Below, one piece after another: positions 16,867-26,638 of a stretch of DNA of 64,000 nt (its first letter is position 1; the number at the start of each line of letters is the position of its first letter). A program made the translations under genes and the position numbers. The notes beneath the pieces were generated by a model. It was not told the origin of the DNA. It saw only the letters and a list, made by a program, of their open reading frames with translations, and did not search any database. The DNA comes from Oceanobacillus sp. FSL K6-2867 (GTDB taxonomy: Bacteria > Bacillota > Bacilli > Bacillales > Amphibacillaceae): positions 3,348,001 to 3,412,000 of the forward strand of contig NZ_CP150144.1 in assembly GCF_037963145.1 (NCBI RefSeq). The letters are read 5' to 3'.

Positions 16867-17817
16867 ATGAACGATTTTAATAAGAAAATCAAGCGCAATG
16901 GTAGTTCATTGATTAGATGGGAAGCAAATACCGTAAGTGAAATTGTCCTCCAGATTCTTCAAAACCAGTCAAATGGTATCGTTCATAGCGTTTTCAATAA
17001 TAGCTTTAATTTGATTTTTGGTGATAGAATGATTCACATTGGTTCCGTTGGAAATGGTGTGGCCCCGTTCGGTATTGGAATGGAGCATATGAATGCACAA
17101 TTGTTCACGAAGCAAACCAGTGCAAATCTTCCGGTCCAGTGGGATTCATATAATCAGCTGTTAATTATTGCGAACAAACATTCACTCTCTTTAAAACAAG
17201 CATTACGAACAAATCATAAGCTTTCTGAACAAGCGTTTAATACTGCAAGCATTCAGCGTAATTTAGAATGGATATCTTCTGCATTACGCCATCAGTCATG
17301 GCAAACTGGGTTAGCTCAGACAGCCGAAGAAAAGGAATTCATTATTGATTATCTCTTATCAAAGAAAATGACAGATGCTAATCAGTCGCTGTTTAATAAG
17401 TTTGATGAAGTAGTATTTGCTATGGTAAATGGCCAAGGTTTAGATGATGTGAAAAAAGTCTTTGATTATTGGATTGGCAGAGGGCTGGGCCTTACACCGA
17501 GTGGTGATGATCTTCTGACAGGAATATGTGCAAGTCTTTCGATTTTGCATGGAACATCAAATCACTTCCATTTACTGCTTAGAGATTATGTGAAGCAATA
17601 TGGGTTGCAACGTACAACGCAAGTAGGCTATGAATACCTCTTTTATGCAGCACAGCATGAATATCATTCCCACTTAGTCCAATTATGCTCAGCTCTGCTT
17701 ACACAGCAGGAGTCTGAATTATCAACTGTACTAGAAGAAATGAGAGCGATTGGACATACATCGGGAACAGATACAATAATTGGTGTTTTACTGGGCATGA
17801 GTATTGCTATTCGTTGA
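16867..17817 (+). CDS. allH: AllH (DUF2877/YlbF family), oxamate carbamoyltransferase subunit
   Basis: A 316-residue DUF2877 protein with the family signature GRGLGLTPSGDDLLTG near residue 207 and a second conserved GHTSGTDTIIGVLLG at the C-terminus. E. coli AllH (YlbF, 271 residues) is the third component of oxamate carbamoyltransferase with AllF and AllG. This copy is about 45 residues longer, mostly at the N-terminus. Unlike in E. coli, it is 15 kb from allFG and paired instead with the ybbY transporter, 114 bases downstream. RBS GGATTGAGGT lies upstream of the ATG. The family is clear; the function follows from the E. coli work and from the presence of both partners in the same window. 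Confidence 0.85.
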   Translation: MNDFNKKIKRNGSSLIRWEANTVSEIVLQILQNQSNGIVHSVFNNSFNLIFGDRMIHIGSVGNGVAPFGIGMEHMNAQLFTKQTSANLPVQWDSYNQLLIIANKHSLSLKQALRTNHKLSEQAFNTASIQRNLEWISSALRHQSWQTGLAQTAEEKEFIIDYLLSKKMTDANQSLFNKFDEVVFAMVNGQGLDDVKKVFDYWIGRGLGLTPSGDDLLTGICASLSILHGTSNHFHLLLRDYVKQYGLQRTTQVGYEYLFYAAQHEYHSHLVQLCSALLTQQESELSTVLEEMRAIGHTSGTDTIIGVLLGMSIAIR

Positions 17818-17931
17818 CCGCATGCCTTTTCGATTTTAGTTTCTGTTCGATGGGAAGAACATGATTGGAAAAGCATATGGGTAGCCATATGTAAATATTA
17901 CGTTAATATATTATTATAGGTTGGTGTTAGT

Positions 17932-19233
17932 ATGAAGGAGTTACTAAAATCTAGTAACTGGATATCGGGCTTACAATGGCTCTTTTTTATTTTTACAAAT
18001 ATCGTTGTTATACCGATAACAGTAGGAGCTGCGTTTGAATTATCACAAGAAACAATTGTTTCAATGCTTCAGTTATCATTCATTGTGACTGGTCTTGCTT
18101 GTATTATTCAGGCATTATTTGGTCACCATCGTGCAATTATGGAAGGACAGTCGGGATTATGGTGGGGTGTTATCCTTACACTTGTTAATACAGCTGTAGC
18201 TCAAGGGATGCCTTTAGATGTACTTGGCGGCAGTTTAACGGTTGGTGTTATTATTTCTGGTGTTCTGACAATATTGATTGGCATCACTGGGATTGGCCCA
18301 CTGATTGCAAAGCTTTTTAACTCAGGTGTTATGGGTGTATTTATGTTTTTATTTGCAGCTCAGTTGGTTGGTATCTTTTTGAAAGGAATGCTAGGTATTC
18401 CTTTTGGAAATATTCCGGGAGAGGTAAATATTGACCCAGCGGTTTCATTACTTTCGATTGTCATTGCACTTCTCGTAATTATTATTAGTATTAAAGGTTC
18501 AGCAAACGTTCGAAAATATGCACTGCTGATTGGAATTATTATTGGCTGGATTGCATATGCAATCATTTTCGAAACAGAGTCAGTGGCAGGCGGCCAAGCA
18601 AGTGGATTCAGTTTTGAATTATTCCCGCTTGGAAGTCCAGCATGGGATATTGGAATTATTTTAACTGTAGTTCTTACTGGTTTATTAAATACAGCTAATA
18701 CGTTTGGTGCACTAAAAGGAACGGATAGTATGTATGGAACTGCTGCAACGAATAAACAGTACCGTAATTCGTTTACTTTAACTGGTTTGGTGACAGGGTT
18801 TGCCGGTATGTTTGGTCTTGTGCCTTATTCACCATATGTATCATCAATTGGTTTTCTAAATCAAACGGGTATTTATAATAGGATGCCATTTTTACTTGGT
18901 GGGTTTATGTTCTTTATGATGGGAGTAATTCCGCCTGTTGGGGCATTCTTCTCAACGCTTCCATTAAGTATTGGTAGTGCTGTATTATTTGTTTCTTACT
19001 TGCAGATTGTGATTTCATCGAGGAACTTCTTTAGCCTTGTAAAATGGAATACAAGAAATGTATACCGTTCGGCAATCCCATTATTTGTAGGTATTATTAT
19101 CATGACAATGCCAGCATATTATTTTAATTCATTACCAGAAATCATTCGTCCATTATTAAGCAATGGCTTAATTGTCGGTATTACGCTTGCGTTAATTCTG
19201 GAAAATCTAATATCCTGGGATAAAATTGACTAG
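17932..19233 (+). CDS. ybbY: YbbY-type NCS2 nucleobase/allantoin-cluster transporter
   Basis: A 433-residue NCS2 family transporter, the same length as E. coli YbbY, which also sits in the allantoin gene cluster. It has about 12-14 hydrophobic helices. The EGQSGLWWG motif near residue 73 is typical of this subgroup, and NTANTFGALKGTD near residue 250 corresponds to the NCS2 signature region. Substrate is unknown: a purine such as xanthine or urate, or a downstream intermediate, would fit. It is probably co-transcribed with allH and ends at a strong intrinsic terminator. Confidence 0.8.
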   Translation: MKELLKSSNWISGLQWLFFIFTNIVVIPITVGAAFELSQETIVSMLQLSFIVTGLACIIQALFGHHRAIMEGQSGLWWGVILTLVNTAVAQGMPLDVLGGSLTVGVIISGVLTILIGITGIGPLIAKLFNSGVMGVFMFLFAAQLVGIFLKGMLGIPFGNIPGEVNIDPAVSLLSIVIALLVIIISIKGSANVRKYALLIGIIIGWIAYAIIFETESVAGGQASGFSFELFPLGSPAWDIGIILTVVLTGLLNTANTFGALKGTDSMYGTAATNKQYRNSFTLTGLVTGFAGMFGLVPYSPYVSSIGFLNQTGIYNRMPFLLGGFMFFMMGVIPPVGAFFSTLPLSIGSAVLFVSYLQIVISSRNFFSLVKWNTRNVYRSAIPLFVGIIIMTMPAYYFNSLPEIIRPLLSNGLIVGITLALILENLISWDKID

Positions 19234-19258
19234 CATTGGGCACAATCGAAAATATATT

Positions 19259-19294
19259 ACGGAATCAGAGATTATTCTTCTGATTCCGTTTTTT
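19259..19294 (+). terminator. Intrinsic terminator after ybbY
   Basis: ACGGAATCAGA (19259-19269) pairs with TCTGATTCCGT (19279-19289), followed by TTTTT. Confidence 0.9.
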
Positions 19295-19340
19295 ATTTAA
19301 ACTGAGTTAACAGTGATAATGTTTAGTATTTTACTGGACC

Positions 19341-19422
19341 TGAAAGCGCGAACAAAGAATATTCTATTAAATTTGCCGAGAATTGAATTGCTCATTTTAT
19401 CACATTTTGTTCAAATGTGATA
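19341..19422 (+). promoter_or_regulatory. Near-cre and 11-base dyad upstream of the second NCS1 permease
   Basis: TGAAAGCGCGAACA at 19341-19354 matches 13 of 14 positions of the CcpA consensus TGWAANCGNTNWCA. TATCACATTT (19398-19407) and AAATGTGATA (19413-19422) form a perfect inverted repeat around a 5-base spacer, a good repressor-site shape. The rest of the ~400-base gap shows no gene. Confidence 0.45.
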
Positions 19423-19630
19423 ATAAATAGAAGGAAATTAGCAAAAGTATCATTATGACAATAATTTATAGCCGTTTTACATAATAAAAAGCGATTTAGT
19501 TTGTACGTTCTGGCTAATGACATCATACTTGTAAGCGCATATAATCAAAATGATTTAAGAGTTATCATAAACTAATTGATGACTGGAATGCTATAAAATA
19601 GATAGGATCATGAAGAGGGGTTATAAGTGT

Positions 19631-21025
19631 ATGTCTACAAATACAGGGGCATTGGTTGATGAAACGCCCAATCAACAAAGTCATGAAAGTGACTCATTAA
19701 AGGCAAATACTGAAAAAGATAGAACGTTAGGACCTTTTGGCTATATGTCAATGTGGATTGGCGATGGTGTCAATATGGGAAATATGACACTTGGAGCCAG
19801 TATTATCGTACTTGGAGTAGCAACATTAAATGCTGTTCAGACTTTCGCTGCAGCTTTAATAGCGATCGGTATTATATCAGCAATATTTGCTTTAAATGAT
19901 AGGCTTGGGTATCGTACAGGAGTACCGTATGTTGTTCAGCTTAGAATGTCTTTTGGTGAGAAAGGAACAATTATATCTTCACTATTAAGAGGTGTGCCGG
20001 CCGTTATCTGGTACGGTATTCAAAGTTGGATTGGAGCAACAGCATTAAATGAAATAGTTAAAATTGCTTCAGGTGGTTCAATCGATAATGTAGCAATTTG
20101 CTTTATCATCTTGCAATCATTGCAAATTGTGCTTTCTATGTTCGGATTCCATGCAATTAAATGGGTAGAAACAGTTGCATCAGTCGTACTTATGCTAATT
20201 ATAGGTTTTGTGGCTGTGGTACTTCTTAAAGACCATAGCACTGTTATTGCAGATAGCTGGGTACGTGCTGAAGGATCATGGGGACTTCCGTTCTTTGGAT
20301 TTATTATGGTATTTATGGGGAATTATGCAGCAATTTTCTTAAGTGCAGCTGATTACTCAAGAGAACTTAAATCAGGAATAAGTGATAAAAAGCGCGGGTT
20401 GTTATACTTCTTGCCGATTACGATTGCATATGGTTCGGTAATCGTTGTTGGTGCAATGCTTGCTACTGCAACAGGATTTACAAATCCTGCAAGAGCATTA
20501 CCGGCATTAATCGATAACACGTTTATTACAATCTTTATCTCTGCATTCATCGTATTTGGTTCAATTGCCGTAAATATGGTTGCGAATATTGTTTCGCCAA
20601 CCTATGTCATTCAGTTGTTTACAAAATTGGATTATAAAATTGCTGTTATTATCACCGGAATCTTAGGAATGGTTTCATTCCCTTGGTTGCTGGTACAAGA
20701 TTCTTCAGCAAAAGGTCTCGATATGTTTGTATTAATTTATTCAGCGTTTTTAGGACCTTTAGTTGCTATTTTGTTAGTTGAATATTATTTACTAAGAAAA
20801 CAAAAAGTAAATGTGGACAAGCTGTATGAAAAAGACGGACAATTTGCAGGTTCGAATCCAGCAGCATTTACTGCGATGCTGATCGGTGCAGCAGCAGCCT
20901 TCTCATTTGTTGATCTAGCATGGATTATCGGCTTTATTGTTGCAGATATTTCTTACATTTTACTTTCGAAATATGCATTTAAAGGCTCAAGATTTAAAAA
21001 GGATACTATTTTTGAAAATAAATAA
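19631..21025 (+). CDS. NCS1-family nucleobase/allantoin permease
   Basis: A 464-residue NCS1 transporter with about 12 helices. It has an N-terminal RTLGPFGYMSMWIGDGVNMG block, RTGVPYVVQLRMSFG near residue 97 and VIWYGIQSWIGA near residue 124, as in cytosine/allantoin permeases. It is only distantly like allP in this window, so it probably moves a different purine or hydantoin. The start is ATG 19631, with AAGAGGGG at 19613-19620; an ATG at 19610 would add seven residues but has a poor site. It is transcribed alone from a region with a near-cre and a dyad and ends at a bidirectional terminator shared with dsdA. Confidence 0.8.
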   Translation: MSTNTGALVDETPNQQSHESDSLKANTEKDRTLGPFGYMSMWIGDGVNMGNMTLGASIIVLGVATLNAVQTFAAALIAIGIISAIFALNDRLGYRTGVPYVVQLRMSFGEKGTIISSLLRGVPAVIWYGIQSWIGATALNEIVKIASGGSIDNVAICFIILQSLQIVLSMFGFHAIKWVETVASVVLMLIIGFVAVVLLKDHSTVIADSWVRAEGSWGLPFFGFIMVFMGNYAAIFLSAADYSRELKSGISDKKRGLLYFLPITIAYGSVIVVGAMLATATGFTNPARALPALIDNTFITIFISAFIVFGSIAVNMVANIVSPTYVIQLFTKLDYKIAVIITGILGMVSFPWLLVQDSSAKGLDMFVLIYSAFLGPLVAILLVEYYLLRKQKVNVDKLYEKDGQFAGSNPAAFTAMLIGAAAAFSFVDLAWIIGFIVADISYILLSKYAFKGSRFKKDTIFENK

Positions 21026-21034
21026 AAAGTAATA

Positions 21035-21076
21035 CAGACGCCTGCGGATACAAGAAGTTATCCGCAGGCGTCTGCT
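21035..21076. terminator. Bidirectional terminator
   Basis: A perfect 16-base stem, 21035-21050 (CAGACGCCTGCGGATA) with 21059-21074, between converging genes. Confidence 0.88.
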
Positions 21077-21123
21077 CTTTAATTCAAATTTATGAAATGA
21101 TGGGGATTAAACTATCCTAAAAA

Positions 21124-22482
21124 TCAAAGATCTACATTTTTACCTGTTTCATAATAGCCTTGCATCACGTCATGGGGGACCATGTTTCCGCCAGTTGCCC
21201 ATATGAGATGAAGGGCCTCGTTCATCTTGCCTTGCAGATTATGTTTTTTGATATAATTTTGCCCGCTTTGCTGCGTCATAAGCTGTACAGGTCCATAAAA
21301 TCCCGCTAGTGCCGATGGTTCCAGAAGAATTGATTCTGTATCAGCTAGATCCCGAAGAAAAGCATACAGTCTAGCATCTTGAATCGTATAGCAGCCGCTT
21401 AGCATGTTCTCAACCGTTTCACCTACAAAGCTGGAGGTTCTCCCAACTGCAAGTCCATCTGCATCTGTCTTGTTGCTCAGTCCAAAATCCTGAACAGAAA
21501 CCTTGTCTTGAAGTCCTGTCATCTGACCAAGTAAAAAGCATGGGGAATTTGTCGGTTCTGCAAAAAAACAATGCACATGATCACCGAATTCAGCATGAAG
21601 ACCAAACGTAACCCCACCTGGCCCGCCGCCAACTCCACAAGGAAGATAAACAAATAAGGGGTGTTCCGCATCGACCTTAATATCCATTGTTTGCAGCTGC
21701 TCTTTTAATCTGGAGGCTGCAACTGCATAGCCTAAGAAAAGTGTTTTTGAGTTTTCATCATCAATAAAATAACATCGAGAATTTTTCTCCGCTTGTTTTC
21801 TCCCTTCAATCACAGCTTTGCTGTAATCCGATTGATATTCTATAACTTGAACACCTTTACTGTGCAGCAGATCTTTTTTCCATTGTTTAGCATCTGCTGA
21901 CATATGTACAGTTACTTTAAATCCAAGCTGAGCACTCATAATGCCAATACTCAAACCAAGGTTTCCAGTAGATCCTACTGATATTTCATAGTTAGAAAAC
22001 AGTGCTTTAAAGGCTTTGCTGTCAAATTGAGTATAATCTTGATCATCAGAGATAATACCGTGCTTACATGCAAGCTCTTCAGCATGCTTCAGTACTTCGT
22101 AGATACCGCCTCTTGCTTTGATAGAACCGGATATTGGTAAGTGACTATCACACTTTAATAGAAGGTTTTGTTGGAATACAACATCGTATTGTTGCTCCAT
22201 TGTCTTTTGCATGCTATGTATTTGTTTTATAGGAGATTCAATGATACCATCTGTCTCCAAGGTTTCTGGGAAAACTTTGGCTATATAAGGAGCAAAGCGC
22301 TTTAGTCGTTTTGCTGCATCATCTATATCCGTTTTTGTCAGTTTATTTTTGGGATTCGGGTTTCCATAGGCGGGATTTACCCAGAAGACTTCATTTGTAT
22401 TCATTATTTCTTCCAGGACGGGATGTTGCTTTATCCATTGTTCGATTGTTTTATCAGCAATTTGTTTGCCTTCCATCATCAT
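21124..22482 (-). CDS. dsdA: D-serine dehydratase (DsdA)
   Basis: A 452-residue fold-type II PLP enzyme that converts D-serine to pyruvate and ammonia. The PLP lysine is Lys122 in [11 protein letters not shown]. The phosphate-binding glycine loop [13 protein letters not shown] is near residue 188, and [13 protein letters not shown] near residue 290 is the DsdA signature. Length agrees with E. coli DsdA (442). Three ATG codons in a row form the start, with AAAGGA upstream; any of them may be used. No dsdC regulator or dsdX permease is next to it. It could serve nitrogen scavenging, in keeping with the surrounding genes, or detoxification. Confidence 0.92.
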   Translation of the reverse strand: MMMEGKQIADKTIEQWIKQHPVLEEIMNTNEVFWVNPAYGNPNPKNKLTKTDIDDAAKRLKRFAPYIAKVFPETLETDGIIESPIKQIHSMQKTMEQQYDVVFQQNLLLKCDSHLPISGSIKARGGIYEVLKHAEELACKHGIISDDQDYTQFDSKAFKALFSNYEISVGSTGNLGLSIGIMSAQLGFKVTVHMSADAKQWKKDLLHSKGVQVIEYQSDYSKAVIEGRKQAEKNSRCYFIDDENSKTLFLGYAVAASRLKEQLQTMDIKVDAEHPLFVYLPCGVGGGPGGVTFGLHAEFGDHVHCFFAEPTNSPCFLLGQMTGLQDKVSVQDFGLSNKTDADGLAVGRTSSFVGETVENMLSGCYTIQDARLYAFLRDLADTESILLEPSALAGFYGPVQLMTQQSGQNYIKKHNLQGKMNEALHLIWATGGNMVPHDVMQGYYETGKNVDL

Positions 22483-22685
22483 TCAATCCTTTCGTGTAAT
22501 GTTATTATGGTCCAGAGACCTTGACATAATTTTCGAAAACTGGTACTACTGTACAGTCTATCATTTAATCACTTAATAAATCGAATGAATTTGCTAGTTT
22601 TACAAGAACAAATCATTATATAGAAGTTTAACCAGCTTTGCAACGGGAAACAGGGTGTAGATGATGTAACAAGGTGGTTATAACA

Positions 22686-23264
22686 TTGAAGCATATCGGC
22701 TTAATTTTAAGTGCTGCTTGTGTTATGTTTCTAATCTCATGCAGCAGTCCAGAAACGAATGAAGTGACTGACGAGATTAATGCACAGAAGACTAATGAAG
22801 AAGTACAAGAAACAGCTGCAGATGAAGAACAATTACGTGCATACGCAGATTTGATTGTTGGCGCTTCAGATAATAAAGATTTTGAACAATTATCCACTTT
22901 TGTTCATCCGGGAAAAGGGGTTCGTTTCTCTCCATATGTAATTATAGAGGAAAAAGAGCAGCAGATTTTTGGGGCTGAACAAATGTGTGCATTCTCTTAT
23001 AATGATGAATTATATGATTGGGGTACAGACGATAGGACAGGAAATACAATTCGATTAACTCCTTCTGAATATTATCATGACTATCTCTATATTCGTGATT
23101 TCAAGGAATCTGACAAGATTCATGTAAATGATATGGAGGCAGGGGGTAATAGAAGGATGAATGTGGAAGAAGTTATCCAGAAGCGAGTTTTGTCAGCTAT
23201 TATGTACCTGGAACAAAAGGGGAAATGGATTCGGCAAATCTTATCCTTGCCTTTGAGGAAGTGA
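22686..23264 (+). CDS. Small lipoprotein of unknown function
   Basis: A 192-residue predicted lipoprotein. The N-terminus has two basic/hydrophobic stretches ending in a lipobox LISC, with the modified Cys near residue 19, followed by an acidic, Thr/Glu-rich linker. The mature domain (about residues 55-190) begins ADLIVGASDNKDFEQL and has the look of a compact alpha/beta extracellular domain, but I cannot name its family. Start TTG 22686 is preceded by AAGGTGG; the GTG at 22674 overlaps that site. It stands alone between dsdA (divergent) and ylmA, and would be anchored on the outer face of the membrane. Confidence 0.7.
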   Translation: MKHIGLILSAACVMFLISCSSPETNEVTDEINAQKTNEEVQETAADEEQLRAYADLIVGASDNKDFEQLSTFVHPGKGVRFSPYVIIEEKEQQIFGAEQMCAFSYNDELYDWGTDDRTGNTIRLTPSEYYHDYLYIRDFKESDKIHVNDMEAGGNRRMNVEEVIQKRVLSAIMYLEQKGKWIRQILSLPLRK

Positions 23265-23458
23265 ACGGTGATTTGTACTTGGTTGGTGTTACTGTGGATC
23301 GTTGGACAGTTTAATCGTTACAGCTGCATTATCAAACTCCAGCATTATTTTTTGTGAGCATTCCTTAATTTATTAAAAACTGTTAGAATATAGTAATAAT
23401 CGAATTAATCTAACTATTAAATGCTAAAGAGAACTAATAGAATGCAAAGAGGTGGGTA

Positions 23459-24244
23459 TTGTTGGGAAATGTAATTGATATGCAGGGTGTAGCATGGAAA
23501 AGAGAAGGCGAGTATATACTCTCTAATATTAATTGGCACGTTTCAAAGGGAGAGCACTGGGCAATTTTAGGGTTGAATGGTTCAGGGAAAACGACACTAC
23601 TAAACATGATTAATGGCTATATTTGGCCGACCACTGGACAAATCAGTGTATTGAATCAAATCTTTGGCAAAACGGATATTAGAGAATTGCGGAAGTCAAT
23701 TGGCTGGGTTAGCTCATCCCTTCAAGAAAAAATTAAAGGAAACCATTATACAGAAGATATCGTTGTAAGCGGCAGCTTTGCTTCGATTGGACTGTACGAT
23801 AATCCGACAGCAGAGGATTATGAGAAAGCAAATCGAATCATGGAACAACTAGGATGCGATTATTTAAATGGTCGTACCTATCAAACCTGTTCACAAGGGG
23901 AAAAGCAAAAAATATTGATTGCAAGGGGATTAATGGCTTCACCAGAGTTGCTTATTTTAGACGAGCCAACAAATGGACTTGATTTTATTTCAAGAGAAGG
24001 ACTATTAGCTGCGATCAATCAATTAGCACTGCAAGAAAATGCGCCAACCATTATTTTTGTGACACATCATATCGAAGAAATATTACCAATTTTTTCGAAT
24101 ACCCTTTTGCTTCGTCAAGGAATAATTTTTGATAAAGGCAGAAGTGCCGATGTATTAACAGATAAAAATCTTTCACTTTTCTTTAATACTTCTGTTAATG
24201 TTGAATGGCAGAAAAATCGAGCCTGGATGACAACAGCACATTAA
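23459..24244 (+). CDS. ylmA: ABC transporter ATP-binding protein (YlmA-like)
   Basis: A 261-residue single ABC ATPase. Walker A is GLNGSGKTT near residue 40. The signature motif is atypical (TCSQGEKQK near residue 142, in place of LSGGQ). Walker B LLILDEPTNGLD is near residue 164, and the switch histidine is in IFVTHHIEE. It is most like B. subtilis YlmA, an orphan ATPase whose partner is unknown. No permease gene is next to it. Start is TTG at 23459 or the adjacent TTG at 23462, with AGAGGTGGG just upstream; the second has the better spacing. A strong terminator follows. Confidence 0.8.
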   Translation: MLGNVIDMQGVAWKREGEYILSNINWHVSKGEHWAILGLNGSGKTTLLNMINGYIWPTTGQISVLNQIFGKTDIRELRKSIGWVSSSLQEKIKGNHYTEDIVVSGSFASIGLYDNPTAEDYEKANRIMEQLGCDYLNGRTYQTCSQGEKQKILIARGLMASPELLILDEPTNGLDFISREGLLAAINQLALQENAPTIIFVTHHIEEILPIFSNTLLLRQGIIFDKGRSADVLTDKNLSLFFNTSVNVEWQKNRAWMTTAH

Positions 24245-24315
24245 TTTCGATAAATATTTCCCAGGAAATATTTACTGGTTGCTATCAAATTTGGATTTTT
24301 GTAAGAAAGGTAAAT

Positions 24316-24358
24316 AAACCCACCTGCAGAAAACACATCTCTGCAGGTGGGTTTATGT
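24316..24358. terminator. Bidirectional terminator
   Basis: AAACCCACCTGCAGA (24316-24330) pairs perfectly with TCTGCAGGTGGGTTT (24340-24354) between converging genes. Confidence 0.88.
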
Positions 24359-24389
24359 TTTACGATACCTACGTTTGACTATTGGAAAA

Positions 24390-25085
24390 TCATTGCTGGA
24401 AAAATAGCATTTCTAAAATAAGCGGGGATAAAACGATAAGAGAATCAGCGAATGCTGACCCGGTTGATAAACTATAAAGTTCCGAGAAGTCATCCCCATA
24501 AAAGTCCATGTCCTCTTCGTAATAGTCCCCATCCTCCATAGAATAAAATTCAATACTGAAATCAAGATCTTCGATATATTCATAGTCATCAATGGATTCG
24601 CCGTACTCATTTAGATGAGCTTCTAATGCCTCTTTTGATTCAAATTCATAGAGATCAAGCAGTTCTTGAAGATTATCATCATCAATTGGAGTACCTTCCC
24701 ATCCATTTAGATAAATATCAACAGTATCATAAAGCTCCTCAGAAAAAAGAATCCATTCCACATCCAGAACGTCCTGTCCTTCTGCAATATCCCCATTTTC
24801 AATAAGGAGTTCATTCAATTCTTCACGGCTTAAATCGAAATCTGCAAGAACTGGCTGAATCGACTCCTCTGACAGTGGTGTACCTAATTCATCGACAGAC
24901 CAGAAATCTTCTAAATACCAATCCTTGCTTTCCAGGTAGTCAATATAATCTTTTTCTTCCCAGTCGATGTCTTTTAAAAATGCTTCAAACTCGGGCTCAT
25001 CAGCTTCAATAGCTAAAGCAGTGTGAGGTGAAACGCTAAAACCAATAATAATTGCTAATAATAATGATGCCAATAACTGTTTCAT
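24390..25085 (-). CDS. Secreted, highly acidic protein with an internal duplication
   Basis: A 231-residue protein with a clear signal peptide (KQLLASLLLAIII core, likely cut after ALA near residue 25). The mature part is very rich in Asp and Glu with many aromatic residues. Two related units are visible: GTP at 68-70 followed by a helix ending ELNELLIENG, and GTP at 131-133 followed by ALEAHLNEYG. A run of Asp/Glu/Tyr follows (165-205), and the protein ends in a hydrophobic stretch (about 214-229) without a positive tail or a clear LPxT/LPxTA motif. It resembles the processed acidic surface proteins of Bacilli, but without a recognisable sortase signal; that match is tentative. Function unknown; calcium or cell-wall binding is conceivable. 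Confidence 0.7.
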   Translation of the reverse strand: MKQLLASLLLAIIIGFSVSPHTALAIEADEPEFEAFLKDIDWEEKDYIDYLESKDWYLEDFWSVDELGTPLSEESIQPVLADFDLSREELNELLIENGDIAEGQDVLDVEWILFSEELYDTVDIYLNGWEGTPIDDDNLQELLDLYEFESKEALEAHLNEYGESIDDYEYIEDLDFSIEFYSMEDGDYYEEDMDFYGDDFSELYSLSTGSAFADSLIVLSPLILEMLFFQQ

Positions 25086-25355
25086 TTTGTACCCCCTAAA
25101 AAATATTTATCTAGTTTGTTCTAGAATAGTATAATTTTCAATCACGCAAAAAGCTATAGAATTTTGTGATAACAGTAATGATTGCGCCTTCATAGGAAAT
25201 ATTAGTATTTATATTTCTATAAAAACCTTAAATCCGTACATTATTATATTTTTTATTATTAAAGTATGGTATTGACGATGTATTTTAATCGTGGTAGGAT
25301 TATTCAGTACTGTTTTTAATTAATTATCATATTTTAAGCAAAAGGAGATCTAGCT

Positions 25356-26615
25356 GTGCATTTCAAAGAACAATATGAAGAGATCAAAAAAATTGCTGAA
25401 CAAATATATTATCATCCGGAATTAGGATATAAAGAGCATGAGACTAAGCAAACAATTATTGATTTTTTAAAAAAGGTTAATCCAATCATTCAAATTGAGG
25501 AATTTAGTACGACAGGCTTTCGCGTTACACTTGGAGAAGAAAAGAGAGACCTGCACCTTGCTTTTATCGCGGAATTAGATGCTGTCTATGCGCCTACCCA
25601 TATGCACGCAAATAAAGCGACGGGCGCCGCCCATAACTGTGGACATTATACACAGGTGGCAATTGCTCTTAGCTTATATCAATATTTGTTGAAGACAGAA
25701 GCTTATAAAGACTTTGATTACCAAATTACATTTGTTTTTGTTCCTGCTGAAGAGTACTTGGATTTAGCCTATCGTGAAAATCTAATGAAGGAAGAAACAA
25801 TTAAACATTATGGTGGTAAGCCAGAGGCAATGCGATTAGGTGTATTCGATGATATTGACCTTGCCATATGTGTTCACGCAATGGGAGGGAAATTTGATAA
25901 GCGATCAACAGAAATAAATGGTGATTTAGCAGGTTTTCTGTATAAAAAATATACATTTAAAGGAAAAGCAACACATGCTGGATTCGATCCGTTTTCGTCA
26001 AAAAATGCGTACAATATGTCGACGTTATTTAATGTTGCTGTTGGCTTAAGTCGTCAGCAATTAAAAGATTCAGAGCAGGTTAGAATAAATCCGATTGTAA
26101 TGGATTCTGATATGTCCACTAATGTTGTTCCAAACCATATAACGGTGGGAACTGATTTGCGCACAAAAACGATAGATTATATGAAAGAAGTGGCAATGAA
26201 ATTAGATGATGCGGCAAAAGGCAGTGCTCATGCTCTGCAAGGAGAGGTTGAGGAGATTACACAAATGGGGTACCTTCCTTTTGTTCAGGATCGTTATCTG
26301 TCTGAATTTGTAATGGAAGCATTCGAGGAAAATGAGGAAATTGAAGCGATAGAGAACAATAATTTTATTAGCGCAGCAGGAGACATTGGGGATTTATCCT
26401 ATATGATGCCATGTATACAAATTGGTTACAGTGGTTTTACTGGCACAATTCATGGAGACGACTTTATCGATATTGATCCAGAATATATCTATGAAATTTT
26501 TCCACGGTTTATAGCTGGCGTATTACAGAAAATGAATGGACGGATTGATAAGTCTAAGTTATATCGCAGAAGTTATGAATCGTATAAAGAACTAATTGAA
26601 GGAATTGTTAAGTAA
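25356..26615 (+). CDS. M20-family amidohydrolase
   Basis: A 419-residue M20 metal-dependent amidohydrolase. Metal-site features are visible: the AELDAV aspartate near residue 74, the AHNCGHY cluster near residues 91-97 and PAEEYLDLAY near residue 129. A late dimerisation/metal region includes GYSGFTGTIHGDD near residue 368. Start is GTG 25356 with AAAAGGAG upstream. Two membrane-protein genes follow, 23 bases and then with a 1-base overlap, so the three form an operon. The likely role is hydrolysis of an amide-bonded compound brought in by those membrane proteins. The substrate is unknown; AbgA-, HipO- and peptidase-type enzymes all share this fold. Confidence 0.82.
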   Translation: MHFKEQYEEIKKIAEQIYYHPELGYKEHETKQTIIDFLKKVNPIIQIEEFSTTGFRVTLGEEKRDLHLAFIAELDAVYAPTHMHANKATGAAHNCGHYTQVAIALSLYQYLLKTEAYKDFDYQITFVFVPAEEYLDLAYRENLMKEETIKHYGGKPEAMRLGVFDDIDLAICVHAMGGKFDKRSTEINGDLAGFLYKKYTFKGKATHAGFDPFSSKNAYNMSTLFNVAVGLSRQQLKDSEQVRINPIVMDSDMSTNVVPNHITVGTDLRTKTIDYMKEVAMKLDDAAKGSAHALQGEVEEITQMGYLPFVQDRYLSEFVMEAFEENEEIEAIENNNFISAAGDIGDLSYMMPCIQIGYSGFTGTIHGDDFIDIDPEYIYEIFPRFIAGVLQKMNGRIDKSKLYRRSYESYKELIEGIVK

Positions 26616-26638
26616 CTAACCGGGGAAGAGGACATCAT

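Noticed and set aside
19530..19543. TGTAAGCGCATATA as a cre site
   Set aside because: Two mismatches at conserved positions, and a better match lies at 19341-19354.
19480..19620. Purine riboswitch before the second NCS1 permease
   Set aside because: The conserved loop sequences of the purine aptamer are absent; only a loose ATATAAT similarity is present.
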